Of a stretch of 64,000 nt of DNA, positions 37,217 through 48,665 are shown one piece after another. The notes under the pieces were generated by a model. That model saw only the letters and a list, made by a program, of their open reading frames with translations. It was not told the DNA's origin and did not search any database. Origin of the DNA: Methylobacterium sp. J-078 (GTDB taxonomy: Bacteria; Pseudomonadota; Alphaproteobacteria; Rhizobiales; Beijerinckiaceae); NCBI RefSeq assembly GCF_022829285.1, contig NZ_JAKSYI010000094.1, forward strand, positions 93,798 to 157,797, given 5' to 3'. The stretch's first letter is position 1; every line of letters begins with the position of its first letter. A program made the position numbers and the translations under genes.

Positions 37217-38002
37217 TCAGACGAGGGTGAGTGTCGCGCCGGTTTTCAGTTCGCCACCCGCGATCACCTCGGCGTAGACCCCGCAATCGGTGTGGCCGAG
37301 ATGCTGGGACAGGGTGCGGGGGATCGCGAGGTCGCGCTGGCCCGTCGCAGGATCCACGTTGGTGGCCGCGCAGCGCTCCGTTCGCTTGTGGATGCGCAGG
37401 GTCAAGCCATCCGGCGCCGTGAGCGTACGCCCCACGAGGTCGAGTTCGGCCCAGGGGGCGAGGCCCGAGAGGTAGAGGTTCGCTCGGAAGCGGAGCGGGT
37501 CCACGGCCGCGCCCGTCATGTCCTCAAGGGCCGCCACGCTCGCGAGATTGATGAGGGAGACGAAGCCGCGCGGCGAATCGGTGAAACGGTAGCCCTCCGG
37601 CGCGGTCAGGAGGCGGGCCGGGCCCCGCATGGCATCCGGCAGGTAGCCTGCGAGGAAGGCCTCGATCGCGGCGCGGCCCTCCGGGGTGGCGAGGTCGCCC
37701 TCGGCCACCACCGTCCCGCCCTGACGGATCGTGAGGAGGCCGCTGGCGGGCTCGTAGCGCGTGTCGAGTTGGGCCAGGGCCTCGTGGCGCATCAGCATCA
37801 GGAACTTGATCTTGGGCTGGTGGCTCGGTGCCTCCGGATCGAAGCCGGAAGGACCGTTCTCCACGGCGAACAGGCGGTCCCCCGGGAAGTAGGCGCCCGC
37901 CGCCAGGTCGACGGCGTCGAGCCGTTCCGGCGAGAGGCCTTTGACGGGATAGCGGTAGAGGGCTTCGAGGCGAAGCGGCGCGGCGGAAGCGGAGGCATTC
38001 AT
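37217..38002 (-). CDS. MOSC domain-containing protein (YcbX-like)
   Basis: A 261-residue cytosolic protein with the N-terminal beta-barrel (MOSC_N) opening LEALYRYPVKGLSPERLDAV and a MOSC domain including FVSLINLASVAALEDMTG, RFRANLYLSGLAPWAELDLV and the Cys loop RTERCAATNVDPATGQRD. MOSC proteins bind or transfer molybdenum-cofactor sulfur, or detoxify N-hydroxylated compounds (YcbX). No 2Fe-2S ferredoxin domain is attached. The ATG giving MNASASAAPL was chosen; the ATG lies about 230 bp from the divergent clpB. Confidence 0.9.
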   Translation of the reverse strand: MNASASAAPLRLEALYRYPVKGLSPERLDAVDLAAGAYFPGDRLFAVENGPSGFDPEAPSHQPKIKFLMLMRHEALAQLDTRYEPASGLLTIRQGGTVVAEGDLATPEGRAAIEAFLAGYLPDAMRGPARLLTAPEGYRFTDSPRGFVSLINLASVAALEDMTGAAVDPLRFRANLYLSGLAPWAELDLVGRTLTAPDGLTLRIHKRTERCAATNVDPATGQRDLAIPRTLSQHLGHTDCGVYAEVIAGGELKTGATLTLV

Positions 38003-38073
38003 GCACCCAGCGTGGCCCTGATTTGCGTAACGGCGCAAGCCCGGACTTGGGCGCGAGATCCGCGCGGCGAACA

Positions 38074-38103
38074 CCCTTGTGGTGCCGATATGCAACACTA
38101 CAT
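38074..38103 (+). promoter_or_regulatory. Candidate sigma-32 (RpoH) heat-shock promoter of clpB
   Basis: ACACCCTTGTGG (compare -35 CCCTTGAA) is followed after about 16 bases by CTACATC (compare CCCCATNT / CYTATNT). It is located about 130 bp upstream of clpB, where a heat-shock promoter would be expected. Confidence 0.55.
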
Positions 38104-38231
38104 CCCGATGACCGGCGGCCAGGTGGCGCCGGGGTCTCCAGCGGCAGTGGTCGTGGAGGCGACGTTTCGGCGATCGGCCGTGCCGCGACGCGCGGGCGGC
38201 GGGTCGCGTCGACACGGGGAGGTGGGACCAG

Positions 38232-40862
<2,631 letters not shown>

Positions 40863-40883
40863 GACGGTTGGCGAACGACGAAC

Positions 40884-40923
40884 GACGGGACCCGGGACGG
40901 CAGCGGCCGTCTCGGGCCCCGTC
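40884..40923. terminator. Long hairpin between convergent clpB and a small membrane-protein gene
   Basis: GACGGG-A-CCCGGGACGGC pairs with GCCGTCTCGGG-C-CCCGTC around a short AGCG loop, with one mismatch and a wobble. It fills the gap between the two stop codons. No T-run. Confidence 0.6.
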
Positions 40924-40934
40924 GCACCTGCGCG

Positions 40935-41285
40935 TCATTGTCCGGAATTCAGGATCATCTTGCGGATCCTGCCGTCGAAATCTTGGAATCGGGCCAAGAT
41001 ACCGCGTGACGCGCAGGCCCCGAAAGTGTCGCCGGCATAGAAGCCGCGCGCGCTCTGCTCGCGGCACGCCATCAGGGGCGGCACGAGCACGGTGGCGAGG
41101 CCAACGGCCACCACCAGGGCAATGTTCAGGAGAACGGCGCCGAGCCAGCCGAGCGGCGATGAGAACGGCTTCTCGAAATCGGTGCTGCCCTGGTTCGGTC
41201 TGGCGAGATCACGAACGGCGGTACCTGCGCCACGGCGTTCGGCCATCCGCGTATCGAGGTCCCGCAACTTCGAGATGTCGGCCAC
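40935..41285 (-). CDS. Small membrane protein of unknown function
   Basis: A 116-residue protein starting at a GTG (VADISKLRDLDTRMAERRGA). One long hydrophobic segment (WLGAVLLNIALVVAVGLATV) is near residues 48-70. The part after it has two Cys (VPPLMACREQSARGFYAGD, FGACASRGILARF). The in-frame sequence upstream of the GTG is antisense to the transporter gene and was rejected. I do not recognise the family. Convergent with clpB and divergent from the transporter. Confidence 0.65.
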   Translation of the reverse strand: MADISKLRDLDTRMAERRGAGTAVRDLARPNQGSTDFEKPFSSPLGWLGAVLLNIALVVAVGLATVLVPPLMACREQSARGFYAGDTFGACASRGILARFQDFDGRIRKMILNSGQ

Positions 41286-41478
41286 GAGCGATATCCTCAC
41301 GCGAACGCGGTCCACTCTGCCCGGGCAAACCTCAAGGAAGGCTGAAGCGCGGCGCTGACATTCGTGCGGGACCGTTCCCATCAAGGCTGTGCACCGACGC
41401 GAATGCGTCTTGAGCGGAGTCGGCATTTGCGGAGAATGCGGCCTCCCAAAGCCGCGTTTCTCGTTCCCAGGACTCCCG

Positions 41479-42924
41479 ATGTCGACATCCACGCCGGAAC
41501 GTCGCGCCGATCCGGCTGCGGCGGAGAGTGCCCTCTCGCGAGCCGGCATCCGTTTCACCGCCTGGGCGGAGAAGTGGTTCCCCGATGCTTTCATCTTCGT
41601 GGCCATCGCGGTGGTCATCGTGGCTTTGGGTGCCCTGGCCAACGGGGCACCGGCGCCCGCCATCGCGAAGAGTTTCGGTGACGGCTTCTGGAGCCTTATC
41701 CCCTTCACCATGCAGATGGCCTTTGTCACCATCGGCGGCTACGTGGTGGCGACGGCGCCGCCGGTGCAGGCGCTGATCGACCGGCTGGCCAGCATTCCGA
41801 AGACCGGGCGCGGCGCCGTCGGCTTCGTCGCCGCCGCGACCATGCTGTCCTCGTTCCTGAGCTGGGGCCTCAGCCTGATCTTCGGCGGCCTCCTGGCGCG
41901 CGCGCTCGCCCGCCGCACGGAACTCCGGATGGATTACCGCGCCGCCGGGGCGGCCGCCTATCTCGGCCTCGGGGCGACCTGGGCCATGGGCCTCAGCTCC
42001 TCGGCCGCCCAGCTTCAGGCGAACCCCGCGAGCCTGCCGAAGGCGCTCCTGCCGATCACCGGCGTGATCCCCTTCAGCGAGACCATCTTCCTGTGGCAGT
42101 CGATGCTGATCGCCCTGGTCCTGTTCGTGATGTCGGTGATCATCGCCTACGCCTCCGCACCGCGCCCGAACACTGCGGTCACGGCCCAGGACCTCGGTGT
42201 GAGCGTCGAGCGCGAGAAGCCCGACCTCGGCCGCCCCGAGCAGCCCGGCGAGTGGCTGGAGCACTCTCCGATCCTCACGGTCCTGCTGGTGGTGATTGCC
42301 GGCGCCTGGATCTACCAGGAGTTCGCGCGCCAATCCTGGATCACCGCGATCTCGAACCTGAACACCTACAACCTTCTTTTCATCACCCTCGGCCTGCTGC
42401 TGCACTGGCGCCCGAAGCGCTTCCTGGTGGCGGTCGCCAAGGCGGTGCCGGCCACCGCCGGCATCCTCATCCAGTTCCCTCTCTACGCCGCCATCAGCGC
42501 GATGCTGACGGGGCCGAAGAACGCGGCCGGCATCTCGGTCTCCGAGGTGATCACCCACGCCTTCGTCAGCCTGAACACCACCGGCAGCTTCCCGATCTCG
42601 ATGGGCGTCTACTCGGCGGTGCTGGGCTTCTTCGTGCCCTCGGGCGGCGGCAAATGGCTGCTCGAAGCCCCATACGTGATGCAGGCGGCCAACGAGCTTC
42701 AGGTGCATCTCGGCTGGGCCGTGATGGTCTACAACGCGGCCGAGGCCCTGCCGAACCTCATCAACCCGTTCTGGATGCTGCCGCTCTTGGGCATCCTCGG
42801 CCTCAAGGCGCGCGACATCGTGGGCTTCAGCTTCCTGCAGCTTCTCATCCACCTGCCGGTGGTGCTGTTCCTGCTCTGGGCGCTGGCCTTCACCCTGACC
42901 TATCACCCCCCGGTGATGCCGTAG
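41479..42924 (+). CDS. Short-chain fatty acid transporter (AtoE family)
   Basis: A 481-residue polytopic inner-membrane protein of the TIGR00366/AtoE group, which takes up short-chain fatty acids. About ten to twelve spans are visible. Recognisable segments are WFPDAFIFVAIAVVIVALGA, MLSSFLSWGLSLIFGGLLAR, YLGLGATWAMGLSSSAAQLQ, the FFVPSGGGKWLLEAPY signature, and NLINPFWMLPLLGILGLKAR. The ATG giving MSTSTPERRAD was chosen, because upstream in-frame codons are Cys-rich and unlike the family. A secreted CMD-like protein follows after 35 bp. Confidence 0.9.
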   Translation: MSTSTPERRADPAAAESALSRAGIRFTAWAEKWFPDAFIFVAIAVVIVALGALANGAPAPAIAKSFGDGFWSLIPFTMQMAFVTIGGYVVATAPPVQALIDRLASIPKTGRGAVGFVAAATMLSSFLSWGLSLIFGGLLARALARRTELRMDYRAAGAAAYLGLGATWAMGLSSSAAQLQANPASLPKALLPITGVIPFSETIFLWQSMLIALVLFVMSVIIAYASAPRPNTAVTAQDLGVSVEREKPDLGRPEQPGEWLEHSPILTVLLVVIAGAWIYQEFARQSWITAISNLNTYNLLFITLGLLLHWRPKRFLVAVAKAVPATAGILIQFPLYAAISAMLTGPKNAAGISVSEVITHAFVSLNTTGSFPISMGVYSAVLGFFVPSGGGKWLLEAPYVMQAANELQVHLGWAVMVYNAAEALPNLINPFWMLPLLGILGLKARDIVGFSFLQLLIHLPVVLFLLWALAFTLTYHPPVMP

Positions 42925-42959
42925 TCTCGGGCGAAAGCCTCGCGAGGGGACTGATCCAC

Positions 42960-43598
42960 ATGCGCATCGCCATCCTGCCGGTCCTGTCGATACTGCTGCT
43001 CGGGAGCCTACCCGCCATGGCCCAAGATCGACTGCCGGAAGATCGACTGCCGGAAATTCCGGCCGATTCCCTCACCGATGCCCAGGAGAAGGCGTCGGCG
43101 GACTTCCTCGCCGCGCGCAAGACGCCGGTGTTCGGGCCGTTCGTGCCGCTCCTGCGCAGCCCGGAGCTGATGACCAATGCCAGCACCATGGGCCTGCATC
43201 TGCGCTATCGCAGCGTGCTGCCCCTGCGCTTGAGCGAGTTCATCATCCTCATCACCGCGCGGGAATGGACGCAGCAGTTGGAGTGGCACATCCACGCGCC
43301 GATCGCCCTGAAGGCCGGCCTCGATCCCGCGATCGTCGCGGCGATCCAGGAGGGCCGGCGGCCGGACGCGATGGGGCCGGAGGAAACGCTGGTCTACGCG
43401 TTCTCGACGGAACTCCACCACAACAAGGCGGTGAGCGACACCACCTATGCCCGCTCGGTGGAGACCTTCGGCGAGCAGGGCGCGATCGAGATGGCGGGGA
43501 TCAACGGCTACTACACCCTGCTGGCGATGAGCATGAACATGGCGCGCACGGCCTTGCCGAAGGGCGCCACGCCGCAACTGCCGCCGCTGGTGCGCTGA
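42960..43598 (+). CDS. Secreted carboxymuconolactone decarboxylase-like protein
   Basis: A 212-residue protein with signal peptide (MRIAILPVLSILLLGSLPAM, cleavage near AMAQ). The rest matches the CMD/AhpD fold without the redox CxxC: LPLRLSEFIILITAREWTQQ followed by LEWHIHAPIALKAGLD, with a probable active Glu/His set, and EETLVYAFSTELHHNKAVSD. In cytosolic CMD proteins this fold handles lactones or peroxides; export is unusual but seen in Rhizobiales. A perfect 15-bp duplication encodes the repeat DRLPEDRLPE just after the signal. It follows the transporter and is probably cotranscribed. Confidence 0.83.
   Translation: MRIAILPVLSILLLGSLPAMAQDRLPEDRLPEIPADSLTDAQEKASADFLAARKTPVFGPFVPLLRSPELMTNASTMGLHLRYRSVLPLRLSEFIILITAREWTQQLEWHIHAPIALKAGLDPAIVAAIQEGRRPDAMGPEETLVYAFSTELHHNKAVSDTTYARSVETFGEQGAIEMAGINGYYTLLAMSMNMARTALPKGATPQLPPLVR
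43026..43055. repeat. Perfect 15-bp tandem duplication in the CMD-like gene
   Basis: GATCGACTGCCGGAA occurs twice head to tail and encodes DRLPE twice, immediately after the predicted signal peptide. It is in frame, so it does not disrupt the gene; it looks like a recent slippage. Confidence 0.9.
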
Positions 43599-43703
43599 GG
43601 GCGGGCTGTCGGTTCTTCTGAGCCGGCGTGCAGGCGAACCGGCATGGCACCGATGACCACGACCGGGTTCGTTCGCCCCCATACGGAACGGTACGTGCGA
43701 AAC

Positions 43704-44078
43704 TCAGGCGCGCCGCGTTGGAACGAGGGCACCGACGGCCGCGAGCAGCCAGCCGGCCATCAGCGCAAAGCCGCCGGTCGGCGCCGCCATTGGAAACAGC
43801 GGCGTGCCTTGGAGCGCTCGAAGGGCGAGATCCCCGGAGAACAGCATCAGCCCGACGACGAGAGCGAAGGCCGCGACGCGCGTGATCGGCCGGTGCGTCG
43901 TGCCCGTCGCCGAGAGCGCCACGAGCGCCAGGATCGCGGGGGCATGGAACAGCAGGAACTGGGCGGCCGTCTTTAGGCTGTCGGCCCCGCTGAGATGCGC
44001 GGCGGCCGCGCTCGCCGCGACGCCGAGGAGGCCCGCGAGGGCGCCGAGCGCCAGCAGGAGGCGGTCGAGCCCGCTCAC
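43704..44078 (-). CDS. DUF423 family membrane protein
   Basis: A 124-residue membrane protein with four hydrophobic segments. Family features are ALAGLLGVAASAAAAHL, then LKTAAQFLLFHAPAILALVA, LVVGLMLFSGDLALRAL and PTGGFALMAGWLLAAVGALV. Function unknown. Its start overlaps the yihA stop by four bases (ATGA), placing it last in the rpmH-rnpA-yidC-yihA direction of transcription. Confidence 0.9.
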   Translation of the reverse strand: MSGLDRLLLALGALAGLLGVAASAAAAHLSGADSLKTAAQFLLFHAPAILALVALSATGTTHRPITRVAAFALVVGLMLFSGDLALRALQGTPLFPMAAPTGGFALMAGWLLAAVGALVPTRRA

Positions 44079-44725
44079 GCGCCGCGCTCCCGCAGCAGCC
44101 GGGCGATGCTCGCGCGCAGCTCGGGTACGCCGCGATCGTCGCGGCTCGAGGTGAGCAGGATCTCCGGATAGGCCGCCGGGCGCCGGGCGATGGCGGCCTG
44201 CACCCTGGCGATGCGGGCATCCATCTCGGACTTCTTCAGGGCGTCGCCCTTGGTCAGCACGATCTGGTAGCTCACGGCGGCCTTGTCGAGCCCGTCGAGC
44301 ACGTCCGTGTCGATGCCCTTCAGGCCGTGGCGCGAATCGATCAGCATGAAGACGCGGGCGAGGTTCGAGCGCCCCTTCAGGTAGTCGTGGATCAGGTCGG
44401 TCCAGGCCTCGACCTTCGTCTTCTCCACCGCCGCGTAGCCGTAGCCCGGCATGTCGACCAGGGTGAGGCGGCCGCCGATGTCGAAGAAGTTCAACTGCTG
44501 CGTCCGCCCCGGCGTGTGCGAGGTGCGGGCTAGGGTGTTGCGCCCGGTCAGCGCGTTGACGAGGCTGGACTTGCCGACGTTGGAGCGGCCCGCGAAGGCG
44601 ATCTCGACCCCCTTCATCGGCGGCAGGGCGGGCACGTTCGGGGCCGAGGCGATGAAGTCGGCGGCGCCCGCGAAGAGCAGGCGGCCGGCCTCCAGCAGGG
44701 CGGCATCGTCTTCGGCTTGGGACAT
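44075..44725 (-). CDS. yihA: Ribosome biogenesis GTPase YihA/YsxC (EngB)
   Basis: GTPase of 216 residues for 50S assembly. G1 is AFAGRSNVGKSSLVNALTG, switch I holds TSHTPGRTQQLNFF, G3 is LVDMPGYGYAAV and G4 is QIVLTKGDALKK (TKxD in its TKGD form). The ATG giving MSQAEDDAALLEAGRLLF was chosen from the spacing; further upstream codons are unlike the family. yidC lies upstream on the same strand after a 140-bp gap in which nothing was found. Confidence 0.95.
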   Translation of the reverse strand: MSQAEDDAALLEAGRLLFAGAADFIASAPNVPALPPMKGVEIAFAGRSNVGKSSLVNALTGRNTLARTSHTPGRTQQLNFFDIGGRLTLVDMPGYGYAAVEKTKVEAWTDLIHDYLKGRSNLARVFMLIDSRHGLKGIDTDVLDGLDKAAVSYQIVLTKGDALKKSEMDARIARVQAAIARRPAAYPEILLTSSRDDRGVPELRASIARLLRERGA

Positions 44726-44865
44726 CGGGCGGCTCCGGACGGGTTGGGAGGGCGTATCCCCCACACGCGCGAGCCGATACGCCGGAAACAGGAAGTCCTC
44801 CCCGTCGCGGGACGGGGAGGACCGGGTCGATGGGAGTCCCTCGGCCTCGACCGGGGAGGGCGCAC

Positions 44866-46707
44866 TCAGCTCTTGGCGACGGCGTTCTTGCGCTTGAACA
44901 TCCCGCTCAGGTTGTCCCACAGCTCCACCTTCACGCCGTTGCGGCGCATGATGACGTATTGTTGGATCACCGAGAGGGTGTTGTTCCAGGCCCAGTAGAT
45001 CACCAGTCCGGCGGGGAACGAGCCCAGCATGAAGGTGAACACGATCGGCATGAAGGTGAAGATCTGCGCCTGGACGGGGTCCGGCGGCGCGGGGTTCATC
45101 TTCATCTGGATGAACATCGTCACGCCCATGATGATGGGCCAGATGCCGAGGTGGATGAAGTCCGGCGCCGCGAAGGGCAGCAGGCCGAACAGGTTGAGGA
45201 TGTTCGTCGGGTCGGGGGCCGCCAGGTCCTGGATCCAGCCGAAGAACGGCGCGTGCCGCATCTCGATGGTGATGAACAGCACCTTGTAGAGCGCGAAGAA
45301 GACCGGGATCTGGATCAGCACCGGCCAGCAGCCGGCGACCGGGTTGATCTTCTCCTTCTTGTACAGCTCCATCATCGCCTGTTGCTGCTTCATCTTGTCG
45401 TCTTTGTAGCGCTCCCGGATCGACGTCATCTCGGGCTGCACGGCCTTCATCTTGGCCATGGACTGGTAGGATTTGTTGGCGATCGGCAGGAACAGCAGCT
45501 TCAGGCAGAGCGTGACCACCAGGATCGCCACGCCGAAATTGCCGAGCAGGTGGAAGAAGAAGTCCAGGGCCCGGAACATCGGCTTGGTGATGAAGTGGAA
45601 CCAGCCCCAGTCGATCAGCAGGTCGAACTGCTTGATGCTCTGGTCCGCCTGATAGGCGTTGACGGTGTTCACCTCCTTGGCGCCGGCGAACAGCTTCTGC
45701 GTCGCGGCCGCCGAGGCGCCGGGCTGCACCACCTGCACGTTGCCGAGCACGTTGGCCTGGTAGACCTTGGTGGCGCCGTCCGTCCGCTCCGTGAAGCTGC
45801 CCGTGTAGGGCGCCGACTGGTCGGGGATGGCGGCGGCGGCCCAGTACTTGTCGGTGATGCCGACGAAGCCGCCGGTCACGCCCGCCCAGGTTTTACCCTT
45901 CGTGCTGGCATTGCCCAGCGCCGGCTCCTTGGCGAGGTGGTCGTAGGTGTATTCCTGCAGGCCATCGGCGCCGAGCACGCCGATCAGGCCCTCGTGCAGG
46001 ACGTAATACCCTTGCGTGTGCGGCTTGCCCCAGCGCGAGACGAGGCTGTACGGGTACAGGCTGACGGCGTTGCCGCCCTTGTTCTCGACCTCGTCGCGCA
46101 CCGTGAACAGGAACTTCTCGTCCACCGCGATGATGCGCTTGAACAGGAGGCCGGCGCCGTTGTCGTAGCTCAGCGTCACGGGCTTGCCGGGCGCCAGGGT
46201 GGCGGCGTCCGCCGTCCAGACCGTGTCACCGCCGGGCAGCGGACCGGCATTCTGGCCGACCCAGCCGAACTCGGCGTAGTACGGGTTCTCGGTGCCGGTG
46301 GGCGAGAGCAGCACGATGCGCGGGCTCTTGTCGTCCACGGTCTCGTGGTAGTTCTTCAGGGACACGTCGTCGATGCGGCCGCCCTTCAGGGCGATCGATC
46401 CGGCGAGCGCCGGGGTGTCGATGGTCACGCGCGGCGAGCGGGCGATCGCGGCCTCGCGGGGCACGATGCCGCCGGCGCTGCCGGAGGTGCCCGGCAGGGT
46501 TCCGGGGACGGGCGTGGCCGGGCCACCCTCCTTCGGGGCCGCGCTCGGCACGCCGTCGGGGCTGGTGGCCTGCGTCGCCGCCTTGTTCTGCAGGGCGGCC
46601 TGACGCTGCTGCTCCACGCGCGGGGCGGCGATGAAGTAGTTCCAGCCGAGCAGGACCGCCAGCGACAAGGCGATCGCGACGATCATGTTCGTCTTGTCAT
46701 TACCCAT
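44866..46707 (-). CDS. yidC: Membrane protein insertase YidC
   Basis: Inner-membrane insertase (Oxa1/Alb3 family), 613 residues. An N-terminal span ([20 protein letters not shown]) leads into a Pro/Ala-rich linker and the large periplasmic domain (about 80-370) of Gram-negative YidC. The conserved core follows: [20 protein letters not shown], then [53 protein letters not shown], and [20 protein letters not shown]. It overlaps the rnpA 3' end by eight bases, continuing the rpmH-rnpA-yidC operon. Confidence 0.97.
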   Translation of the reverse strand: MGNDKTNMIVAIALSLAVLLGWNYFIAAPRVEQQRQAALQNKAATQATSPDGVPSAAPKEGGPATPVPGTLPGTSGSAGGIVPREAAIARSPRVTIDTPALAGSIALKGGRIDDVSLKNYHETVDDKSPRIVLLSPTGTENPYYAEFGWVGQNAGPLPGGDTVWTADAATLAPGKPVTLSYDNGAGLLFKRIIAVDEKFLFTVRDEVENKGGNAVSLYPYSLVSRWGKPHTQGYYVLHEGLIGVLGADGLQEYTYDHLAKEPALGNASTKGKTWAGVTGGFVGITDKYWAAAAIPDQSAPYTGSFTERTDGATKVYQANVLGNVQVVQPGASAAATQKLFAGAKEVNTVNAYQADQSIKQFDLLIDWGWFHFITKPMFRALDFFFHLLGNFGVAILVVTLCLKLLFLPIANKSYQSMAKMKAVQPEMTSIRERYKDDKMKQQQAMMELYKKEKINPVAGCWPVLIQIPVFFALYKVLFITIEMRHAPFFGWIQDLAAPDPTNILNLFGLLPFAAPDFIHLGIWPIIMGVTMFIQMKMNPAPPDPVQAQIFTFMPIVFTFMLGSFPAGLVIYWAWNNTLSVIQQYVIMRRNGVKVELWDNLSGMFKRKNAVAKS

Positions 46708-47281
46708 CGGTCGGTCCGTCGCATGCGTTGGATGGAGGGGAGGGCGCGCCCGCTGGCGCCGGGCGGGGGCCGGGCGACACGGAGGCCGTCGCGCCCGTGG
46801 CCAATACCGGAGCCGCCGCCGATGCGCCAGACGCAGGCGCGCCTTTGCCGCGCCGACGCCGGGACGAGGCCCGATCGGGTTCGCCCCTGTGTCCGGGTCC
46901 GGACCCTGCGGCCGTCTTGGCCGCCTGCGGCTTCGTCACCACGGCGACGGCCTGGCGCAGATCGTCGATGAGGGTCTGGAACGGGGCGTGCAGGGCGGGG
47001 CGCCGGGCCACCAGCACCACGTCGGCGTCGCGCGCCGGCAATGCGCCGGCCGCTTCCGCCACGGCCGCGCGCAGACGCCGCCGGATGCGATTGCGCTCCG
47101 TGGCGTGGCCGACCCGCTTGGTGATGGTGAAGCCGATGCGCAGGCCCTCGGGCGGATCATCGCCCGCAGCCGGTTCGGCACGGACGAGGCCCTGTGCCGA
47201 GAGGCGCTCGTTGTGATAACGACGCCCGCCGGCTGCAGCCAGGAAATCGGAGCGTCGCGTGAGTCGTCCGATCGTCGACAT
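46700..47281 (-). CDS. rnpA: Ribonuclease P protein component, with long low-complexity tail
   Basis: Protein subunit of RNase P, which matures tRNA 5' ends. The core is residues about 1-118: [40 protein letters not shown] and [14 protein letters not shown], the RNR motif region being clear. Beyond it a Pro/Ala/Arg-rich tail of about 75 residues ([20 protein letters not shown]) runs to the stop and overlaps yidC. Most RnpA proteins end near residue 120-130, so the tail is an addition; it may bind RNA because it is basic. Confidence 0.93.
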   Translation of the reverse strand: MSTIGRLTRRSDFLAAAGGRRYHNERLSAQGLVRAEPAAGDDPPEGLRIGFTITKRVGHATERNRIRRRLRAAVAEAAGALPARDADVVLVARRPALHAPFQTLIDDLRQAVAVVTKPQAAKTAAGSGPGHRGEPDRASSRRRRGKGAPASGASAAAPVLATGATASVSPGPRPAPAGAPSPPSNACDGPTDG

Positions 47282-47381
47282 GGCCGATCCGATCCCGCGA
47301 CCCGGTCTGCGGCCCTCGGCCGGGAGGCTTCGAACCAGAAACATGCTGGAGCGCGCCGCCATGGCGGCGCGGCCGGTGCTC

Positions 47382-47516
47382 TTAGGCCGAGAGCTTCTTG
47401 CGGCCGTGAGCGCGGCGGGCCGCGATGACCTTGCGGCCGCCGGCGGTGGCCATGCGGGCGCGGAAGCCGTGACGACGCTTACGCACGAGCTTGCTGGGCT
47501 GATAGGTTCTCTTCAT
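47382..47516 (-). CDS. rpmH: 50S ribosomal protein L34
   Basis: A 44-residue, strongly basic protein: [20 protein letters not shown], then [20 protein letters not shown] and a final LSA. It is the universal L34 sequence and is read directly from the minus strand. rnpA follows after 100 bp, the conserved order near the chromosomal dnaA/rnpA region in bacteria. It is too short for ordinary ORF cut-offs, but the match is unambiguous. Confidence 0.98.
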   Translation of the reverse strand: MKRTYQPSKLVRKRRHGFRARMATAGGRKVIAARRAHGRKKLSA

Positions 47517-47794
47517 GGCGCGATCTCCGAATGGTCGAGGATCGATCCGGGCTGCACGGATGGCCGCGCCGGATATTCACTCGCCCGAAAATGTGTCTGC
47601 AAGCGCGAACAGCGCCCATCGAGGGCGCCGCGTCGCGATGGCGCGGCTTATGACGGATGGGGTGGACCGAGTCAATTCCGGCAGGCCGGTTTCGGTGCGC
47701 CGGATCTCGATTTCGAGCATCGCACGCGGGCGCCGTTCGCCGCCTCCGGGCCAGCATCCGAATCCTCCGGCGCGGTAACGCTTCGTTAACCGCG

Positions 47795-47911
47795 TTGCGC
47801 CATCCTGTGATCCTGTTCGGCGACCCCGAGCAGCGTTGGACTGCTTATCCGACGCTTGAATTGCTCCCGACGACATCTCCAAGGCCGCCCTGGAAACAGG
47901 CGGCCTTTTTT
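47795..47911 (+). ncRNA. Candidate small RNA with intrinsic terminator
   Basis: A stretch of about 115 bp with no open frame ends in a textbook intrinsic terminator, with no gene upstream on this strand that it could serve: the nearest upstream gene, rpmH, runs the other way. The body contains unpaired-looking CU-rich segments (GAATTGCTCCC, ACATCTCC) of the sort alphaproteobacterial trans-acting sRNAs use against ribosome-binding sites. The 5' end is a guess. I cannot name the family. Confidence 0.5.
47881..47911 (+). terminator. Intrinsic (Rho-independent) terminator
   Basis: AGGCCGCC pairs perfectly with GGCGGCCT around a 9-base loop and is followed by a run of six T. This is the best textbook terminator in the window. 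It can only serve a transcript starting between rpmH and this point. Confidence 0.9.
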
Positions 47912-48072
47912 CGTGTTCACTCGGCCGAGGCACCGATGGCGCCGATTAACGTTAACATCACGTGAAGCCCCCGCGCCGGGTCTTCGGCGCTAGAGTTGCG
48001 ATCCAGGTGCAAACGCGCCGCCAGCGTCTCATTTCGGGACGAACCCGGTACGGTCGCGGCACAGGAGGCACC

Positions 48073-48603
48073 ATGAGCGGATTCGACGTCATGTTTCGAG
48101 ACGAGCGGGATTGGGTCAACTTCGGTGACACCTACATCACCTCCGAGGCGTTCAAGGTCCTGTTCCGCGAGGGCATGACCCTGGTGGAGGAGGCCGCCGC
48201 CTATCTCGACGGGACGGGACGGGAGGAATCCCGGCTGATGTCCCGCGACGGCACGCTGAGCTATGCCAGCGAGAGCATGCGTCTGACCACCCGGCTGATG
48301 CAGATCGCGTCCTGGCTTCTCGTGCAGCGCGCGGTGTCGGAGGGTGAACTCACTCCGGCCGAAGCCATGCAGGAGAAGACCCGCGTTCGCCTGACCACGC
48401 CTGAGACCTTCCGCGGCGAGGTGTTCGGCGTGCTGCCGCCGACCCTGCAGGATCTCATCGTGCGCTCGCGTCGTCTCCACACCCGCATCCTCCACCTCGA
48501 TGCCGTGATCACCGACGAGCGGCCGACCCCGGCCCCACAGGAAAGCCCGGTGGTGGCACAGCTGAGCCGACTGCGCTCGGCCTTCGCACCGGTCTCCGCC
48601 TGA
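48073..48603 (+). CDS. rcdA: RcdA, regulator of CtrA degradation (DUF1465)
   Basis: A 176-residue helical adaptor of the DUF1465/RcdA family, which in Caulobacter helps deliver CtrA and other substrates to the ClpXP protease at the cell pole. The family core is clear: FKVLFREGMTLVEEAAAYLD, SYASESMRLTTRLMQIASWL and LVQRAVSEGELTPAEAMQEK. A near-ideal AGGAGG precedes the ATG at good spacing. The family is confined to Alphaproteobacteria, which supports the taxonomic call. TTAAC-rich elements lie upstream. The C-terminal Pro-rich tail (ERPTPAPQESPVV) is disordered-looking. Confidence 0.92.
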   Translation: MSGFDVMFRDERDWVNFGDTYITSEAFKVLFREGMTLVEEAAAYLDGTGREESRLMSRDGTLSYASESMRLTTRLMQIASWLLVQRAVSEGELTPAEAMQEKTRVRLTTPETFRGEVFGVLPPTLQDLIVRSRRLHTRILHLDAVITDERPTPAPQESPVVAQLSRLRSAFAPVSA

Positions 48604-48665
48604 CGCCCGCTGCCCCGGCGCCGCCGGGGCGCGCCGACGGGGAAGCCGCGCGGATCAGGATCCAG

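Larger units (their letters stand above)
47517..48072. other. Intergenic region between divergent rpmH and rcdA
   Basis: About 555 bp without a convincing protein gene. It holds the rpmH promoter side (left), an inverted repeat CGCGGTAACG/CGTTAACCGCG at 47771-47794, a candidate small RNA ending in a strong terminator, and a TTAACGTTAA palindrome at 47946-47955 close to rcdA, whose ribosome-binding site AGGAGG ends the region. Confidence 0.7.

Noticed and set aside
44830..46971. 713-residue open frame on the plus strand
   Set aside because: Antisense to yidC; composition of His/Asp/Arg shadow type, no motifs.
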